From: Rufibacter sp. LB8
GTDB lineage: Bacteria; Bacteroidota; Bacteroidia; Cytophagales; Hymenobacteraceae
DNA length: 64,000 bases
Assembly: GCF_014876185.1 (NCBI RefSeq)
Contig: NZ_JADALJ010000001.1
Coordinates: 3,205,501-3,269,500, forward strand
Direction: 5' to 3'
Position 1 is the stretch's first letter, and the number at the start of each line of letters is the position of its first letter. The notes beneath the pieces are model-generated. The model was not told the DNA's origin. It saw nothing but the letters and a program-made list of their open reading frames with translations, and ran no database searches. Below are positions 36,261 to 45,075 of this stretch, piece by piece. The position numbers and the translations under genes were made by a program.

Positions 36261-36292
36261 GAAGGGCCGCTCTTGTGAGAGAGCGGCCCTTC
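36261..36292. terminator. Bidirectional terminator between DUF6952 and tetR
   Basis: 12-bp stem GAAGGGCCGCTC/GAGCGGCCCTTC with an 8-nt loop, between convergent genes; trailing CTGCTTTTA on the plus strand. Confidence 0.88.
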
Positions 36293-36315
36293 TGCTTTTA
36301 CGTTTGCCGGAATGG

Positions 36316-36927
36316 TTACTTGGTGTTAGAGAAGAATCTATCGGCTTGTTTCATGCCTTCATCGGTGCAGAGACCTCTTATGTAGTAGAGAAACACGCTC
36401 CTGAAGACTTCGGCCACGTTGTAATGCTCGGGGGAGAAAACGGCGGGGTTCACCACCAGGGCCAACTGCTCCAGCATGATCTTGGTCACCAGCTGAATGT
36501 TGATGTCATGCCGCAATTCTTTTTTCAGCACGCCATCGTTCAGAAGTTCATGCACCAGGTGGTTGGTGTAGGTGTTAGAACCTTCCCAGTACACCGCCCA
36601 GGCCTTGGGGTAACCCTCCATGATCTCCTGCAGCACGGTGGGCACGGAGGCGCGCAGTTGCTCCAACCCAAACTGCACCACCAAGAGCAACCGCTCCAAG
36701 GGGCTGTCTACCCCTTCAAAAAGCGCGTCATGGTCCTGCTGGCGGGTTTCCAGATCAAACTCTACCACCTGCATCACCAAATCTTCCATGCCGCCCGGAA
36801 AAAATTCATTGAACGTAGCCGATGAGATGTCTACCCGCGAGAGAATGCTGGCCTCTGTCTGCTGAGAAAGCCCTTCCTGCCTGAACAGGTTCTGCGCTTC
36901 CTGCAACACCGTTTTCTTAAATGTCAT
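36316..36927 (-). CDS. TetR family transcriptional regulator (copy A)
   Basis: A 203-residue TetR-type repressor. I chose the ATG at 36927 (MTFKKTVLQEAQNLFRQEGL); the longer in-frame start at 36951 is TTG. The HTH lies at about residues 20-45 (QTEASILSRVDISSATFNEFF) but is less typical than usual. The C-terminal ligand domain shares the pattern MLEQLALVVNPAVFSPEHYN...EVFRSVFLYYIRGL with the next gene upstream, so the two are paralogues. The target and ligand are unknown; no efflux pump lies nearby. Confidence 0.85.
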   Translation of the reverse strand: MTFKKTVLQEAQNLFRQEGLSQQTEASILSRVDISSATFNEFFPGGMEDLVMQVVEFDLETRQQDHDALFEGVDSPLERLLLVVQFGLEQLRASVPTVLQEIMEGYPKAWAVYWEGSNTYTNHLVHELLNDGVLKKELRHDINIQLVTKIMLEQLALVVNPAVFSPEHYNVAEVFRSVFLYYIRGLCTDEGMKQADRFFSNTK

Positions 36928-37013
36928 TGATGCTGTGTTATGGTTCACCAAAGGTGTTCTGTGCGTGTGGCCGTGCCTACCTTTTAAGCGAAAACAGAAA
37001 CGTGCCTGGTAGC

Positions 37014-37634
37014 TTAAAGGGAAAAATCACTGAAAAAGTTCTCCAACTCCTTGTTGCCTTTCTCTGTGGAAATGCCTTTGAGGTAATATAGAAAAATGCC
37101 CCTGAACACTTCAGACAGGTTGTAGCGCTGCGGCGGAAACAAAGCCTGGTTTAGCACCACGTTGATCTGTTCCAGCAGCACCTTGGTCACAATTTCAATA
37201 TTTAGGTCCTGCCGGTACAACCGTTGCTGCACGCCTTTGTTCAAAAGTTCATAGAACAGGTAATAGGAGTGCATTTGAATGTGGCGCAGGTACAGGGTCC
37301 AGATGCGGGGGTAAAGGTACTGAATCTGCACAAAGAACTTGGGATTTATAGTGAGCAGTTGCGAGGTGTGGTGCCGCAGGATAAGCAAAAGTTGGCCAAT
37401 GGGGTGGTCTGCCTGCTCCAGCAAGCCCAACTGCGCTGTTTTCTGCTCCTCCAGAAACAACTCCACCGCCTGCCGCAGAAAATCTTCTTTGCCAGAGAAA
37501 CGGGCATTGAAATCTTCTGCTGGCAGGCCATGCTCCTCCATGATTTTCCGCTCCGTCAGGTCTTTGATTCCTTTGGCGCAGAAGGCCTCCATGGCGTTTC
37601 GTAGAAGCTCTTTCCTGTTTAACGTCTTTTCCAT
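37014..37634 (-). CDS. TetR family transcriptional regulator (copy B)
   Basis: A 206-residue TetR-type regulator, starting at the ATG at 37634 (MEKTLNRKELLRNAMEAFCA). An earlier ATG at 37667 would add MLFLLTLVDVQ, which is unlike a TetR N-terminus, though a GGAGG lies 11 bp before it. The HTH is DLTERKIMEEHGLPAEDFNARF. Its C-terminal domain (LLEQINVVLNQALFPPQRYNLSEVFRGIFLYYLKGI) closely parallels copy A, pointing to tandem duplication followed by divergence. The genes are 87 bp apart and on the same strand. Confidence 0.87.
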   Translation of the reverse strand: MEKTLNRKELLRNAMEAFCAKGIKDLTERKIMEEHGLPAEDFNARFSGKEDFLRQAVELFLEEQKTAQLGLLEQADHPIGQLLLILRHHTSQLLTINPKFFVQIQYLYPRIWTLYLRHIQMHSYYLFYELLNKGVQQRLYRQDLNIEIVTKVLLEQINVVLNQALFPPQRYNLSEVFRGIFLYYLKGISTEKGNKELENFFSDFSL

Positions 37635-37865
37635 CTGTACATCCACAAGCGTTAACAAAAATAGCATTTTTTGGGAGACCTCCTATTTTCTCTTTGGCTA
37701 CATGAAATATTTCATAGTAATTCATCGTTCAGGCTTGCTACAAGTGCGTTAGCAGCCAATTTCTCTAAAGTTCAGGAACTCAGAAGTGGGTATTAACGCT
37801 AAGCCAACCATGTGTTGAAACTATAGAAAATAGGAATGTTGGCAGAGTGGCCAAGAGAGAACAGC

Positions 37866-37905
37866 CCGTTTTGGGGCTCATTCCCAGAAACGAGCCCGAA
37901 AACGG
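37866..37905. repeat. Dispersed 40-bp palindrome, copy 16
   Basis: Left arm CCGTTTTGGGGCTCATTCC, right arm AAACGAGCCCGAAAACGG. 27 bp downstream of the GT-C gene stop (minus strand). Confidence 0.88.
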
Positions 37906-37932
37906 AAAATAGCCTGCCTCAGCTATGAAGAA

Positions 37933-39348
37933 CTATTTCTTGGTGTACAGCCGGAAGAAGACCTGACCTTGCTTTACCTCCTTCACCAACCGCCAGTGGT
38001 TCTCCAGGGCCAGCAGTTCCTGGTCTGTGAAACCGTTGAACACGTTGGAATGCAGCATGTAGCGTTGGCTGGCAAAATCCTTCGGGGCGAAGGCGCGCTG
38101 GTCATGGCTCAGGTCTGTGAACGCAGGGGCGGCCAAATTAGGGAAATCAGAGCCTACCTCCTGCCACGCAATCTGCTCCTGGTCCAGGTAAGTCATCATC
38201 TGTTTTCTGATGGAGAAATACGGCAGATACGCCAAAGACGCATCCCAGCCCTTGGCCACCGTGGCCGGATACTGCCAGAAATGCCCGCTCAGCAAAGACA
38301 AAACCGCCACGGCAATCGCCGCTTTTCGTGCAAATGCCCTTGTGTGGTACGCCAGCAGAGAAGCCGAAAGAATTCCCAGAAATACGTACACCACCAGGTA
38401 ATACCGGTGCCCGATGGGGTTGGTAAACCACACCAAAACCAGGCTCAGCGTCACCAGCGGCACCAGCATAAGCACCAGCAGTTCCTTGGTTTTGGTGGAA
38501 AGAAATTGTCTGCTTTGCCACAACAAGACCGCCACCAGCAACCACAAGCCCACCCGCCCGAAGTCCAATAGCCGCCACGCCATCAGCCCCAGGTTCCGGA
38601 GGAATTCCTTACCAGATATAAAGTGGGAATAAGCACCCCAGTCTGAGGAACGGTTGTAGCCAATCCACCCAAAATGCCGGTAATGCAGCCACAGCCAGCC
38701 TAAGAGCAACAGGCCTGCCGGCACATAGGGCAACATGATTTTACAGACTTCCAGGCCCCTGAACTGTTTGGAATGTAGCCACCAAAATAGAACCTCTGTG
38801 AGGAAAACAGCCGGAATCAAAAGTTGACTCCTGGGGCTCAGCACCGCCATAAACAGCAGCGCCAAAACCTGTAGCCCTCTTTTTTCCTGCAGGAAACTGT
38901 TCACCGCCAGCAGGTACAAGAAAAGCAAGAGAATATCGGGGGCTACCAGGGTACTCTGCGCCAGCCAGGTGGGGTCCAGCAGTGCCAGGAGCAAGCCCAG
39001 CCACACCCAGCCCAGTGGTAGATAGCGCCTGGAAAGCAAATACACCTGCCAGACAATGCCCAGCAGAAAGGGCAGCATGAGAAAATGGCTTACCGGCACC
39101 GTCTTCCCGAACATATGCCAGCCCGCGGCCAGGTACAAGCCAAACAACGGTGGGTAACCAGCCATTTCCTGCGGCACAAACAGCGTGCTGAAGTTAGTCT
39201 GGTAATACCATTGCCCGTATTTAGACGCCAGCAGAATACTGTCCCAGAAAAACCCGTTATGCCGCACGTACCAGGTGAGCAGCAGCAGACCCAGCATAAA
39301 TGGCGTGAACAAGGGCCACGCTTTCCGGAACGAGGTGAAAAAGGACAT
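37933..39348 (-). CDS. GT-C type membrane glycosyltransferase-like protein
   Basis: A 471-residue protein with about ten membrane helices. Between the first two helices is RHNGFFWDSILLASKYGQWY, where the Asp in a WDS context takes the place of the catalytic Asp of the GT-C/ArnT/PMT class. A soluble C-terminal part of about 90 residues follows (QRAFAPKDFASQRYML). These enzymes transfer sugars from polyprenyl-phosphate donors. It lies 30 bp after cruF on the same strand, so it may belong to the carotenoid operon and glycosylate a pigment or another lipid; that is inference only. Confidence 0.75.
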   Translation of the reverse strand: MSFFTSFRKAWPLFTPFMLGLLLLTWYVRHNGFFWDSILLASKYGQWYYQTNFSTLFVPQEMAGYPPLFGLYLAAGWHMFGKTVPVSHFLMLPFLLGIVWQVYLLSRRYLPLGWVWLGLLLALLDPTWLAQSTLVAPDILLLFLYLLAVNSFLQEKRGLQVLALLFMAVLSPRSQLLIPAVFLTEVLFWWLHSKQFRGLEVCKIMLPYVPAGLLLLGWLWLHYRHFGWIGYNRSSDWGAYSHFISGKEFLRNLGLMAWRLLDFGRVGLWLLVAVLLWQSRQFLSTKTKELLVLMLVPLVTLSLVLVWFTNPIGHRYYLVVYVFLGILSASLLAYHTRAFARKAAIAVAVLSLLSGHFWQYPATVAKGWDASLAYLPYFSIRKQMMTYLDQEQIAWQEVGSDFPNLAAPAFTDLSHDQRAFAPKDFASQRYMLHSNVFNGFTDQELLALENHWRLVKEVKQGQVFFRLYTKK

Positions 39349-39378
39349 ACAATTCAGGCGCTGCCAAGAGATGGGTGC

Positions 39379-40041
39379 TTACAACACCGCGTACAGCCCT
39401 ACAAAGAACAGCATTTGCACCAGAAAAACCCACGGAGCCATGGGGTTATCTTTGGGGAAAGTCGCCCGCTGGAAATAGATGTTCAAGGCCAGCGCCACCG
39501 CAAACCAGCCCACAAAATTAGATACCGGAATCACGTTGCCCGCCCAACTCCAGAAGTCAAACGCCACGGCCACCGGTTCAATAAAGAAATCCAGCAACAC
39601 CATGAGCCCCGCCCCCAGCACCGACCGTACCAACCAGTGACTTCCTAATTTCTGTGCCACGTGCCCCACGCTATACACCAGCATAAGCCAGTTCACGCCA
39701 ATAAGCAAAGGGATCTCCCAGAACTTAGTGCCCAGCGTAGGCCCGTACGCATAATTCCCGAAAAGAACACCCGTGTGCACGCCCAACCATTCGGCCCAGA
39801 AACCCACCAGCCAGACCACCGCCGCAAACAGAAAAAAAGACCGTTGCCAGCCCCTGTGAAACGCAAACAGCAGGAAATTGGTGAGCAGCAGATTGAACGG
39901 CACCAACGCCTTGAACCAATCCAGGTGTTGGCTGAAACCCAGGCCCCAGAAACCCACCGCGTAGAAAATAAACAGCACGGCCACGGCCACCGGCAACAAA
40001 CGGTTTCTACTTAACGGGGAATTGACAAAGTTTAGATTCAT
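39379..40041 (-). CDS. cruF: Carotenoid 1,2-hydratase CruF-like membrane protein
   Basis: A 220-residue membrane protein with about seven helices. The stretches WAEWLGVHTGVLFGNYAYGP and LGTKFWEIPLLIGVNWLMLV are characteristic of the CruF/bisanhydrobacterioruberin hydratase family (DUF422). CruF adds water to the terminal psi end of acyclic carotenoids, giving a 1-hydroxy group. Its ATG overlaps the crtD stop by 4 bases (ATGA), so it is translationally coupled to the desaturase, which normally acts next on 1-hydroxy carotenoids. Confidence 0.88.
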   Translation of the reverse strand: MNLNFVNSPLSRNRLLPVAVAVLFIFYAVGFWGLGFSQHLDWFKALVPFNLLLTNFLLFAFHRGWQRSFFLFAAVVWLVGFWAEWLGVHTGVLFGNYAYGPTLGTKFWEIPLLIGVNWLMLVYSVGHVAQKLGSHWLVRSVLGAGLMVLLDFFIEPVAVAFDFWSWAGNVIPVSNFVGWFAVALALNIYFQRATFPKDNPMAPWVFLVQMLFFVGLYAVL

Positions 40042-41525
40042 GCGGAAACAGAAGCGATGGAGGCCGGCACCAGGTCGCCGGCTATTTTAGCGGACAGCAA
40101 GCACAGCGGAATGCCGCCGCCCGGGTGTACGCTGCCGCCCACAAAGTAAAGGCCTTTCAGCTTGGAAGTGAAATTTGGGTGCCGCAGAAACGCCGCCATT
40201 CTGTTGTTGGAGCTGCTGCCGTACAAGGCGCCGCCAAAAGAGGACGTGTCCTGCTCTATGCCCCTGGGGTCCCAGATGCGCTCAGCGGCAATCAATGGCT
40301 CCAGGTCCACGCCCAAGGCGGCACTCAGTTTTTTCAACACGCTTTTTCTGGTCTGCTGAATAAGCTGGTCCCAGTCCTGGCCCTCATTGTGCGGCACGTT
40401 CACCATCACAAACCAATTCTCATGCCCGGCGGGCGCATCTTTCGGCGAATACTTAGACGTAATGTTCACATACACCGTGGGGTCTTCAGAAACGGTTTTC
40501 TTCTGGAAGATGTGCTCAAATTCCTTCTGGTAGTCTTGGCTGAAGAAGATGTTGTGCAAATCCAGCTTCGGGAATTCCTGTGAGATGCCCCAGTAGTAAA
40601 TCAGCGCCGAACTGCTGCGCGGCTGGGCCAGGGTCTTCTCGGGGGCTGGTTGGTTGGGCAGTAATTTTCTGTAAGTAGGCACCACATCCATGTTGCTCAC
40701 CACCACGTCCACCAAATATTTATCCAGGGCCGTGCGCACGCCTGTGGCTTTGTTGCCATTGGTCAAGATTTCCAGTACGGGTTCCCGGTAATAGAACTGC
40801 ACGCCTAGTTCCTCTGCCAGCTGCACCAAACTGTGGGCAATTGCAAAAATGCCGCCCTCTGGGTAGAAAGCACCAATGTTGAACTCCAGGTGCGGAATAA
40901 GGTTGAGTGTGCCGGGCGCCTGGTATGGGTCTGAGCCGTTGTAGGTGGCGTAGCGGTCCAGCAGCTGCACCAGGCGCGGGTCTTTGAAGGCTCGGGCGTT
41001 GGCGGCGTGCATGGTGGTGGCCAGGCCCAGTTCCGGCAAGGCAGGCAGGGTCTTCAGCACATCGGGGCTCAGGTAGGTGTCCAGGCGGTGCAGTGATTTG
41101 TGCAGGAACGTGTCGGCGGTGGCGTGGTACAGCCGGGCTACTTTCTGCAGGTGCTTTAACAGGTCTTTCTGGGGCACGCCCAGCTTTTTTTCGGCCTCCT
41201 GGGCAAATTTCTGGGGGTCTGCGTGGGCGGTGAGGTGCGTGCCGTCTGGCCAGAAATATTCGGTGACCACGGGCAGACGCTGGTAATTGAAATAGTCTTT
41301 GGGGTTTCTGCCGGCCAGCGTGAACAGCTCATCTACCAGGTGCGGCAGTGTGAACAGGGAGGGGCCGGCATCAAAGCGGTAACCGCCGGGTAGGGTAAAC
41401 TGGGTCATCTTTCCGCCAAACGAAGTATTGGCTTCAAACACTGTTACGCGGTAGCCTTTCACAGCCAGCCTGATTGCCGCCGCAATGCCCCCAATGCCTG
41501 ACCCTATGACTGCTGCTGTTGCCAT
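40038..41525 (-). CDS. crtD: CrtI-family carotenoid desaturase, probably CrtD (3,4-desaturase)
   Basis: A 495-residue flavoprotein. The FAD-binding N-terminus is AVIGSGIGGIAAAIRLAVKG followed by VTVFEANTSFGGKMTQF. The C-terminal GLYFVGGSVHPGGGIPLCLL is the CrtI-family signature. Adjacent cruF favours 1-hydroxycarotenoid 3,4-desaturase (CrtD) over phytoene desaturase (CrtI); no crtB, crtW or crtZ is in the window. Together CruF and CrtD make the psi end of myxol-, saproxanthin- or flexixanthin-type red pigments common in Cytophagales. Confidence 0.88.
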   Translation of the reverse strand: MATAAVIGSGIGGIAAAIRLAVKGYRVTVFEANTSFGGKMTQFTLPGGYRFDAGPSLFTLPHLVDELFTLAGRNPKDYFNYQRLPVVTEYFWPDGTHLTAHADPQKFAQEAEKKLGVPQKDLLKHLQKVARLYHATADTFLHKSLHRLDTYLSPDVLKTLPALPELGLATTMHAANARAFKDPRLVQLLDRYATYNGSDPYQAPGTLNLIPHLEFNIGAFYPEGGIFAIAHSLVQLAEELGVQFYYREPVLEILTNGNKATGVRTALDKYLVDVVVSNMDVVPTYRKLLPNQPAPEKTLAQPRSSSALIYYWGISQEFPKLDLHNIFFSQDYQKEFEHIFQKKTVSEDPTVYVNITSKYSPKDAPAGHENWFVMVNVPHNEGQDWDQLIQQTRKSVLKKLSAALGVDLEPLIAAERIWDPRGIEQDTSSFGGALYGSSSNNRMAAFLRHPNFTSKLKGLYFVGGSVHPGGGIPLCLLSAKIAGDLVPASIASVSA

Positions 41526-41597
41526 GCTCCAATCTACGCTTTTCCTGGTTTCTGTGGAAATAACCCCGCTTTTTAGAAAATGTTTCTTCCTGTGTTT

Positions 41598-41637
41598 CCG
41601 TTTTAGGCCCCGTTTTCAGAAATGAGCCCGAAAACGG
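41598..41637. repeat. Dispersed 40-bp palindrome, copy 17
   Basis: Left arm CCGTTTTAGGCCCCGTTTT, right arm AAATGAGCCCGAAAACGG. It begins 4 bp past the SRPBCC stop and separates that gene from crtD. Confidence 0.87.
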
Positions 41638-41640
41638 AGA

Positions 41641-42090
41641 TTAAGATTTTACAACGTGGCCAAACACGCGCCGGTAAATGGGGGCCCGTTGTTTAAACTG
41701 AAAATACAGCACAGGGTACACCAGCAAATCCAGCAGCCTGGCGCCGGTTTTGAACTCAATGATGTCATGAATGCAGCTGTGGCCCTGCTCTTTGGTGACC
41801 AGGTGTTGGTGTCGCCAGAAGCGTAGCGGCGGGGGCAGTTCCTGGCCTTGGTCTGTAAACCAGGCGGCTTGGTCAGTGACCTGCCTTTCCGTGATGAGGC
41901 TGGTCCAGCGTTGCCGCAGGGGGCCTGCCTGCAGTTCTATTTCCACTCGGTCACCCGGCATGCTGCCGTCAAACCTGATAATTTTTAGCCGGGGGAATAG
42001 GGGTGACAGGGCCTTAAACAGGTCTCTATCAAAACCTTCCAGAATGGCTATGTAGTTCTGGGCCACCGCCGTCTTTAAATGGAGAATCAT
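41641..42090 (-). CDS. SRPBCC family ligand-binding protein
   Basis: A 149-residue START/Bet v 1-like protein with a large hydrophobic pocket fold (MILHLKTAVAQNYIAILEGF ... IHDIIEFKTGARLLD). No signal peptide. In several Bacteroidota a protein of this type lies within the carotenoid gene cluster, and it may bind a pigment or an intermediate. A dispersed palindrome separates it from crtD, so it may have its own transcript. Confidence 0.8.
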   Translation of the reverse strand: MILHLKTAVAQNYIAILEGFDRDLFKALSPLFPRLKIIRFDGSMPGDRVEIELQAGPLRQRWTSLITERQVTDQAAWFTDQGQELPPPLRFWRHQHLVTKEQGHSCIHDIIEFKTGARLLDLLVYPVLYFQFKQRAPIYRRVFGHVVKS

Positions 42091-42195
42091 GGAGCTGAAA
42101 TAAGGAATACCTCAAAGGCTTTAACCCCCGGCGGGCCACAAGGTTTTACTTGGAGGCAATAACCTATACTAGATACCTTAAATTTTTTACCAGAG

Positions 42196-42879
42196 ATGAA
42201 TTTCACGCGTGCGCTTTTGTTTGGTTTGGTGCTCTTCCTGTTCATGGCAAGCTGCAACCCCGCCACCCGAAACATTTATACCAGCCAGTCTTTTTCTACC
42301 GCTGCCCGCCAGCACAAAACCATTGCTATTCTGCCCTTTGACGTGAAAGTGGGCCTCAGGCCAAGCCAGATGAAACGCATGACCCCCGAAAAACTCTATG
42401 ATTTGGAGCTCAAGCACGGGCGGGCGGTGCAGAGCACGCTGCAGATGTATTTCATGAAGTACATCAACCACCAGCGGGAGGTTATTGCGGTGCAGGATGT
42501 GCGCGAAACCAACCGCATTCTGCAGGAGAAGGACATTCAGCCGGAGCAACTCCATGCTATTCCGCCTACTGAGCTGGCCGCCATGTTGGGCGTAGATGCC
42601 GTGATGACGGGACGCCTGACCACTGAAAAACCCTATTCCAACGCGTTTGCCATGGCCCTGGCCGCCTACACGTTCCTGTACACCACAGAAGTTTCCAACG
42701 GCGGTCCCACCAATATGGGCACGGCCACCATTCAGATACATGACGGGGCCACCGGCAACCTACTCTGGAACTATGACAAAATGCTGGCCCGTAGCCTGGG
42801 CAGTGACACCCACACCATTGTAAAGGCCATTTCCCGCAAAGCCAGCAAAAAGATACCGTACGCCCGCCTGCGAGGTTGA
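42196..42879 (+). CDS. Lipoprotein with a CsgG/TolB-N-like fold
   Basis: A 227-residue lipoprotein; lipobox LFMASC with Cys19. The mature start KTIAILPFDVKV and the later LGVDAVMTGRLTTE resemble proteins with the CsgG/LpoB/TolB-N alpha-beta fold, where the AVLPF strand and the (A)DAVxxGxL motif are conserved. The GNLLWNYDKM segment near residue 193 fits too. Such lipoproteins help build outer membrane pores or activate cell-wall enzymes. The exact family is not identified. It is divergent from the SRPBCC gene. Confidence 0.65.
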   Translation: MNFTRALLFGLVLFLFMASCNPATRNIYTSQSFSTAARQHKTIAILPFDVKVGLRPSQMKRMTPEKLYDLELKHGRAVQSTLQMYFMKYINHQREVIAVQDVRETNRILQEKDIQPEQLHAIPPTELAAMLGVDAVMTGRLTTEKPYSNAFAMALAAYTFLYTTEVSNGGPTNMGTATIQIHDGATGNLLWNYDKMLARSLGSDTHTIVKAISRKASKKIPYARLRG

Positions 42880-42984
42880 TTTTCAACAGCCTCTTTCCGG
42901 TTTAATTCAAATTCAGAAGTTTTCTCTATCTTTCAAGAACCATGGGGCACACGCTCCAGTCTAACCTTTACGTGAGAAAACAGC

Positions 42985-43596
42985 ATGAAAAAGATTTTTC
43001 TTCTGATAGTGGTAGTGGCCATTGCCGCCGGTGGGTATTGGTTTTACAACCGTGCCAAGACTGGCCCAGAGGCCTCCATCCTGCACATTAAAACTGCTCT
43101 GGAAGCCAATGACATGCAGGCCCTGGAAAAATACGTGGACTTGAAACGCACTTCGCAGAGTTTGGTGGACGGTAGCAAGAACATGGTCATGGACCAACTG
43201 CCCGAAGGCCTGCGCGGCGCGGCCACCTTGCTGGGCAAAGGCCTGGCGCTGAAACGTGACCTGAATGGTGCCGTGCGCAACCAACTAAAACAAACCCTGG
43301 AAAGCGCCTCTGGCCAGAAAGTACCCGACATGACGGATGTGATCAAAGTCCTGCCCTTCGGGAAGCTCCTCAACAAGAACATGTTGCCCAAGCTGGAATT
43401 TCAGGACATTGACTACGTGAACCGCGAGGATTCTATTGCTGTGGTGGGCTTGAAAGTGCGGCCCGTGAACCAGACCGAATCCATGGTCATTGAACTCCTC
43501 ATGGAAGACCGCGGCGATTATTGGCAGGTGGTGGGTATTCCCAACTTCAGCACAGTGCTGCCTCAGTTGATCACCATCGGCAGAAAGAAAGAGTAA
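42985..43596 (+). CDS. DUF2939 family membrane-anchored protein
   Basis: A 203-residue protein with one N-terminal anchor (FLLIVVVAIAAGGYWFY) and a periplasmic domain starting ASILHIKTALEANDMQALEKY, the DUF2939 pattern (ligand-like fold with a conserved YVDL). Residues LVDGSKNMVMDQLPEGL follow. The function is unknown. It follows the CsgG-like lipoprotein at 105 bp and ends in a perfect palindrome shared with the convergent rpiB. Confidence 0.75.
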   Translation: MKKIFLLIVVVAIAAGGYWFYNRAKTGPEASILHIKTALEANDMQALEKYVDLKRTSQSLVDGSKNMVMDQLPEGLRGAATLLGKGLALKRDLNGAVRNQLKQTLESASGQKVPDMTDVIKVLPFGKLLNKNMLPKLEFQDIDYVNREDSIAVVGLKVRPVNQTESMVIELLMEDRGDYWQVVGIPNFSTVLPQLITIGRKKE

Positions 43597-43598
43597 GT

Positions 43599-43650
43599 AA
43601 CTTCCTGTTTTCGGGCTCATTTCTGAAAATGAGCCCGAAAACAGGAAGTT
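43599..43650. repeat. Dispersed 40-bp palindrome, extended perfect copy 18
   Basis: A near-perfect 52-bp inverted repeat with outer extension AACTTCCTG/CAGGAAGTT around the canonical core TTTTCGGGCTCATTT. Relative to the CCG/CGG ends it has CCTG/CAGG in both arms, a compensated change. It sits between convergent genes, 3 bp past one stop and 18 bp past the other. Confidence 0.93.
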
Positions 43651-43667
43651 TTCAAATACTAAAAAAC

Positions 43668-44099
43668 TTATGAGCAGGCAATCTTGCTCACCCGGTTCTG
43701 GTGCCGTCCGCCTTCAAACGCGGTGGTCAGAAACGCAGACATCATTTCCTTGGCCATGGCCGTGGAGACAAACCTGGCCGGAATGCAGAGCACGTTGGCG
43801 TTGTTGTGGGACCGTGCCAGTTGGGCCAGTTCCTCGTTCCAGCAAAGCGCCGCGCGTATGCCCGCGTGCTTGTTTGCTGTCATGGCTACCCCGTTGCCAC
43901 TTCCGCAGATAAGAATTCCCAAGTCAGCTTCGCCCTTTTCTACGGCGGTGGCCAGCGGGTGCACAAAATCTGGGTAATCCACAGAATCCTCTGAGTGCGG
44001 CCCAAAATCATGGAACTCATGGCCCAACTCGGTGAGGTGCGTTTTCAGGAATTCTTTGTACTGGTATCCGGCGTGGTCGCCGCCTAAGGCAATTTTCAT
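43668..44099 (-). CDS. rpiB: Ribose 5-phosphate isomerase B
   Basis: Pentose-phosphate enzyme that interconverts ribose 5-phosphate and ribulose 5-phosphate; 143 residues. Active-site features: GGDHAGYQYK (Asp8, His9), LICGSGNGVAM (Cys65 and the anion hole) and the ARSHNNANVLCIPARF segment with a conserved His. The family also includes allose 6-phosphate isomerases, but length and context favour RpiB. It lies 12 bp after tatC on the same strand, probably co-transcribed. Confidence 0.95.
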   Translation of the reverse strand: MKIALGGDHAGYQYKEFLKTHLTELGHEFHDFGPHSEDSVDYPDFVHPLATAVEKGEADLGILICGSGNGVAMTANKHAGIRAALCWNEELAQLARSHNNANVLCIPARFVSTAMAKEMMSAFLTTAFEGGRHQNRVSKIACS

Positions 44100-44111
44100 A
44101 GAAGGTGGGGT

Positions 44112-44966
44112 TTAGGAGACAGAGGCTTCGCGGTTCAGGCGGGCAATGTCTTGGCGCCGCACCATCCACGAGATATGGATACTCACTTCATACAGCAACA
44201 GCAGCGGAATGCCCATTAAGGTCATGCTCAACACATCTGGCGGTGACAAGATGGCCGCCACAAAGGCAATAACCACAATGGCATGTCTTCGGTACAGTTT
44301 CATCAATTCAGGCGTGACAATACCGGCGCGTGACAAGAAGAACACAATCATGGGCAGCTCAAACATAATGCCGCAGGAAAGCACCAAGGTCACCAGCGTG
44401 CCCACGTAAGAGGCCAGGTCAAACTCATTGGCAATGCTGGGATCCACCTGGTAAGAAGCCAGAAAGTTGATGGACAGCGGCGACACAATAAAGTACCCGA
44501 ACAGCGCGCCCAGCAAGAACAGGAAAGACACAAAAAACACCGCCCCGCGCGAATTCTTCTGCTCATTGGGGTACAGACCGGGCTTAATGAAGCGCCAGAT
44601 TTCCCAGAACAGGTACGGGAAGCCCAGAATCAAGCCAATCACGGCAGAACTGGTCAAGTGCATGGTAAACTGCGAGGCCAGTTCCCGGCTTTGGAGCGTG
44701 AAATCCAGCTTGTCTATGCACAGGCCGCTGGAATTGATGGCCGCGCCAATCTCACACAACTTACGGTACGTGAAAAAATCTGTGCGTGACGGCCCCAGAA
44801 TAATGTCATGGAAGACAATCTCCTTGTTGGCCATGGCCAGAATGGTGAACACCACAATGGCAATAGCCGACCTTAGAATGTGCCACCGGAGTATCTCCAG
44901 GTGATCCAAAAAGGTCATCTCATGCTCTTCTCCCCGTGCGGTCACCTCTTCGGAACGTTGTGCCAT
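44112..44966 (-). CDS. tatC: Sec-independent protein translocase TatC
   Basis: A 284-residue inner membrane protein, core receptor of the twin-arginine export system. The N-terminus EMTFLDHLEILRWHILRSAI is the signature cytoplasmic region that binds the twin-arginine signal. Six membrane helices are present; GFPYLFWEIWRFIKPGLYPNE is a TatC hallmark. A 50-residue insertion between helix 1 and 2 (the FTYRKLCEIGAAINSSGLCI part) is normal for Bacteroidota. Upstream is glyA with its own terminator; downstream is rpiB. Confidence 0.96.
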   Translation of the reverse strand: MAQRSEEVTARGEEHEMTFLDHLEILRWHILRSAIAIVVFTILAMANKEIVFHDIILGPSRTDFFTYRKLCEIGAAINSSGLCIDKLDFTLQSRELASQFTMHLTSSAVIGLILGFPYLFWEIWRFIKPGLYPNEQKNSRGAVFFVSFLFLLGALFGYFIVSPLSINFLASYQVDPSIANEFDLASYVGTLVTLVLSCGIMFELPMIVFFLSRAGIVTPELMKLYRRHAIVVIAFVAAILSPPDVLSMTLMGIPLLLLYEVSIHISWMVRRQDIARLNREASVS

Positions 44967-44994
44967 GTACTAAATGTGGTTGTGTCTAGCAAAA

Positions 44995-45062
44995 AAGCAG
45001 GGCATTTGCCCACGCCCCGCTCTGGTAAGAGAATACGGCAGCGGTGGCAGAATGCCTTGCTT
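44995..45062 (-). terminator. Probable terminator of glyA
   Basis: A long imperfect hairpin with outer stem AAGCAGGGCATT/AATGCCTTGCTT and inner GCCC-CGCT/AGCG-GGC pairing; on the minus strand it is followed by CTTTTTTGC. It separates glyA from tatC. Confidence 0.6.
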
Positions 45063-45075
45063 CTGGTCATTCAAA

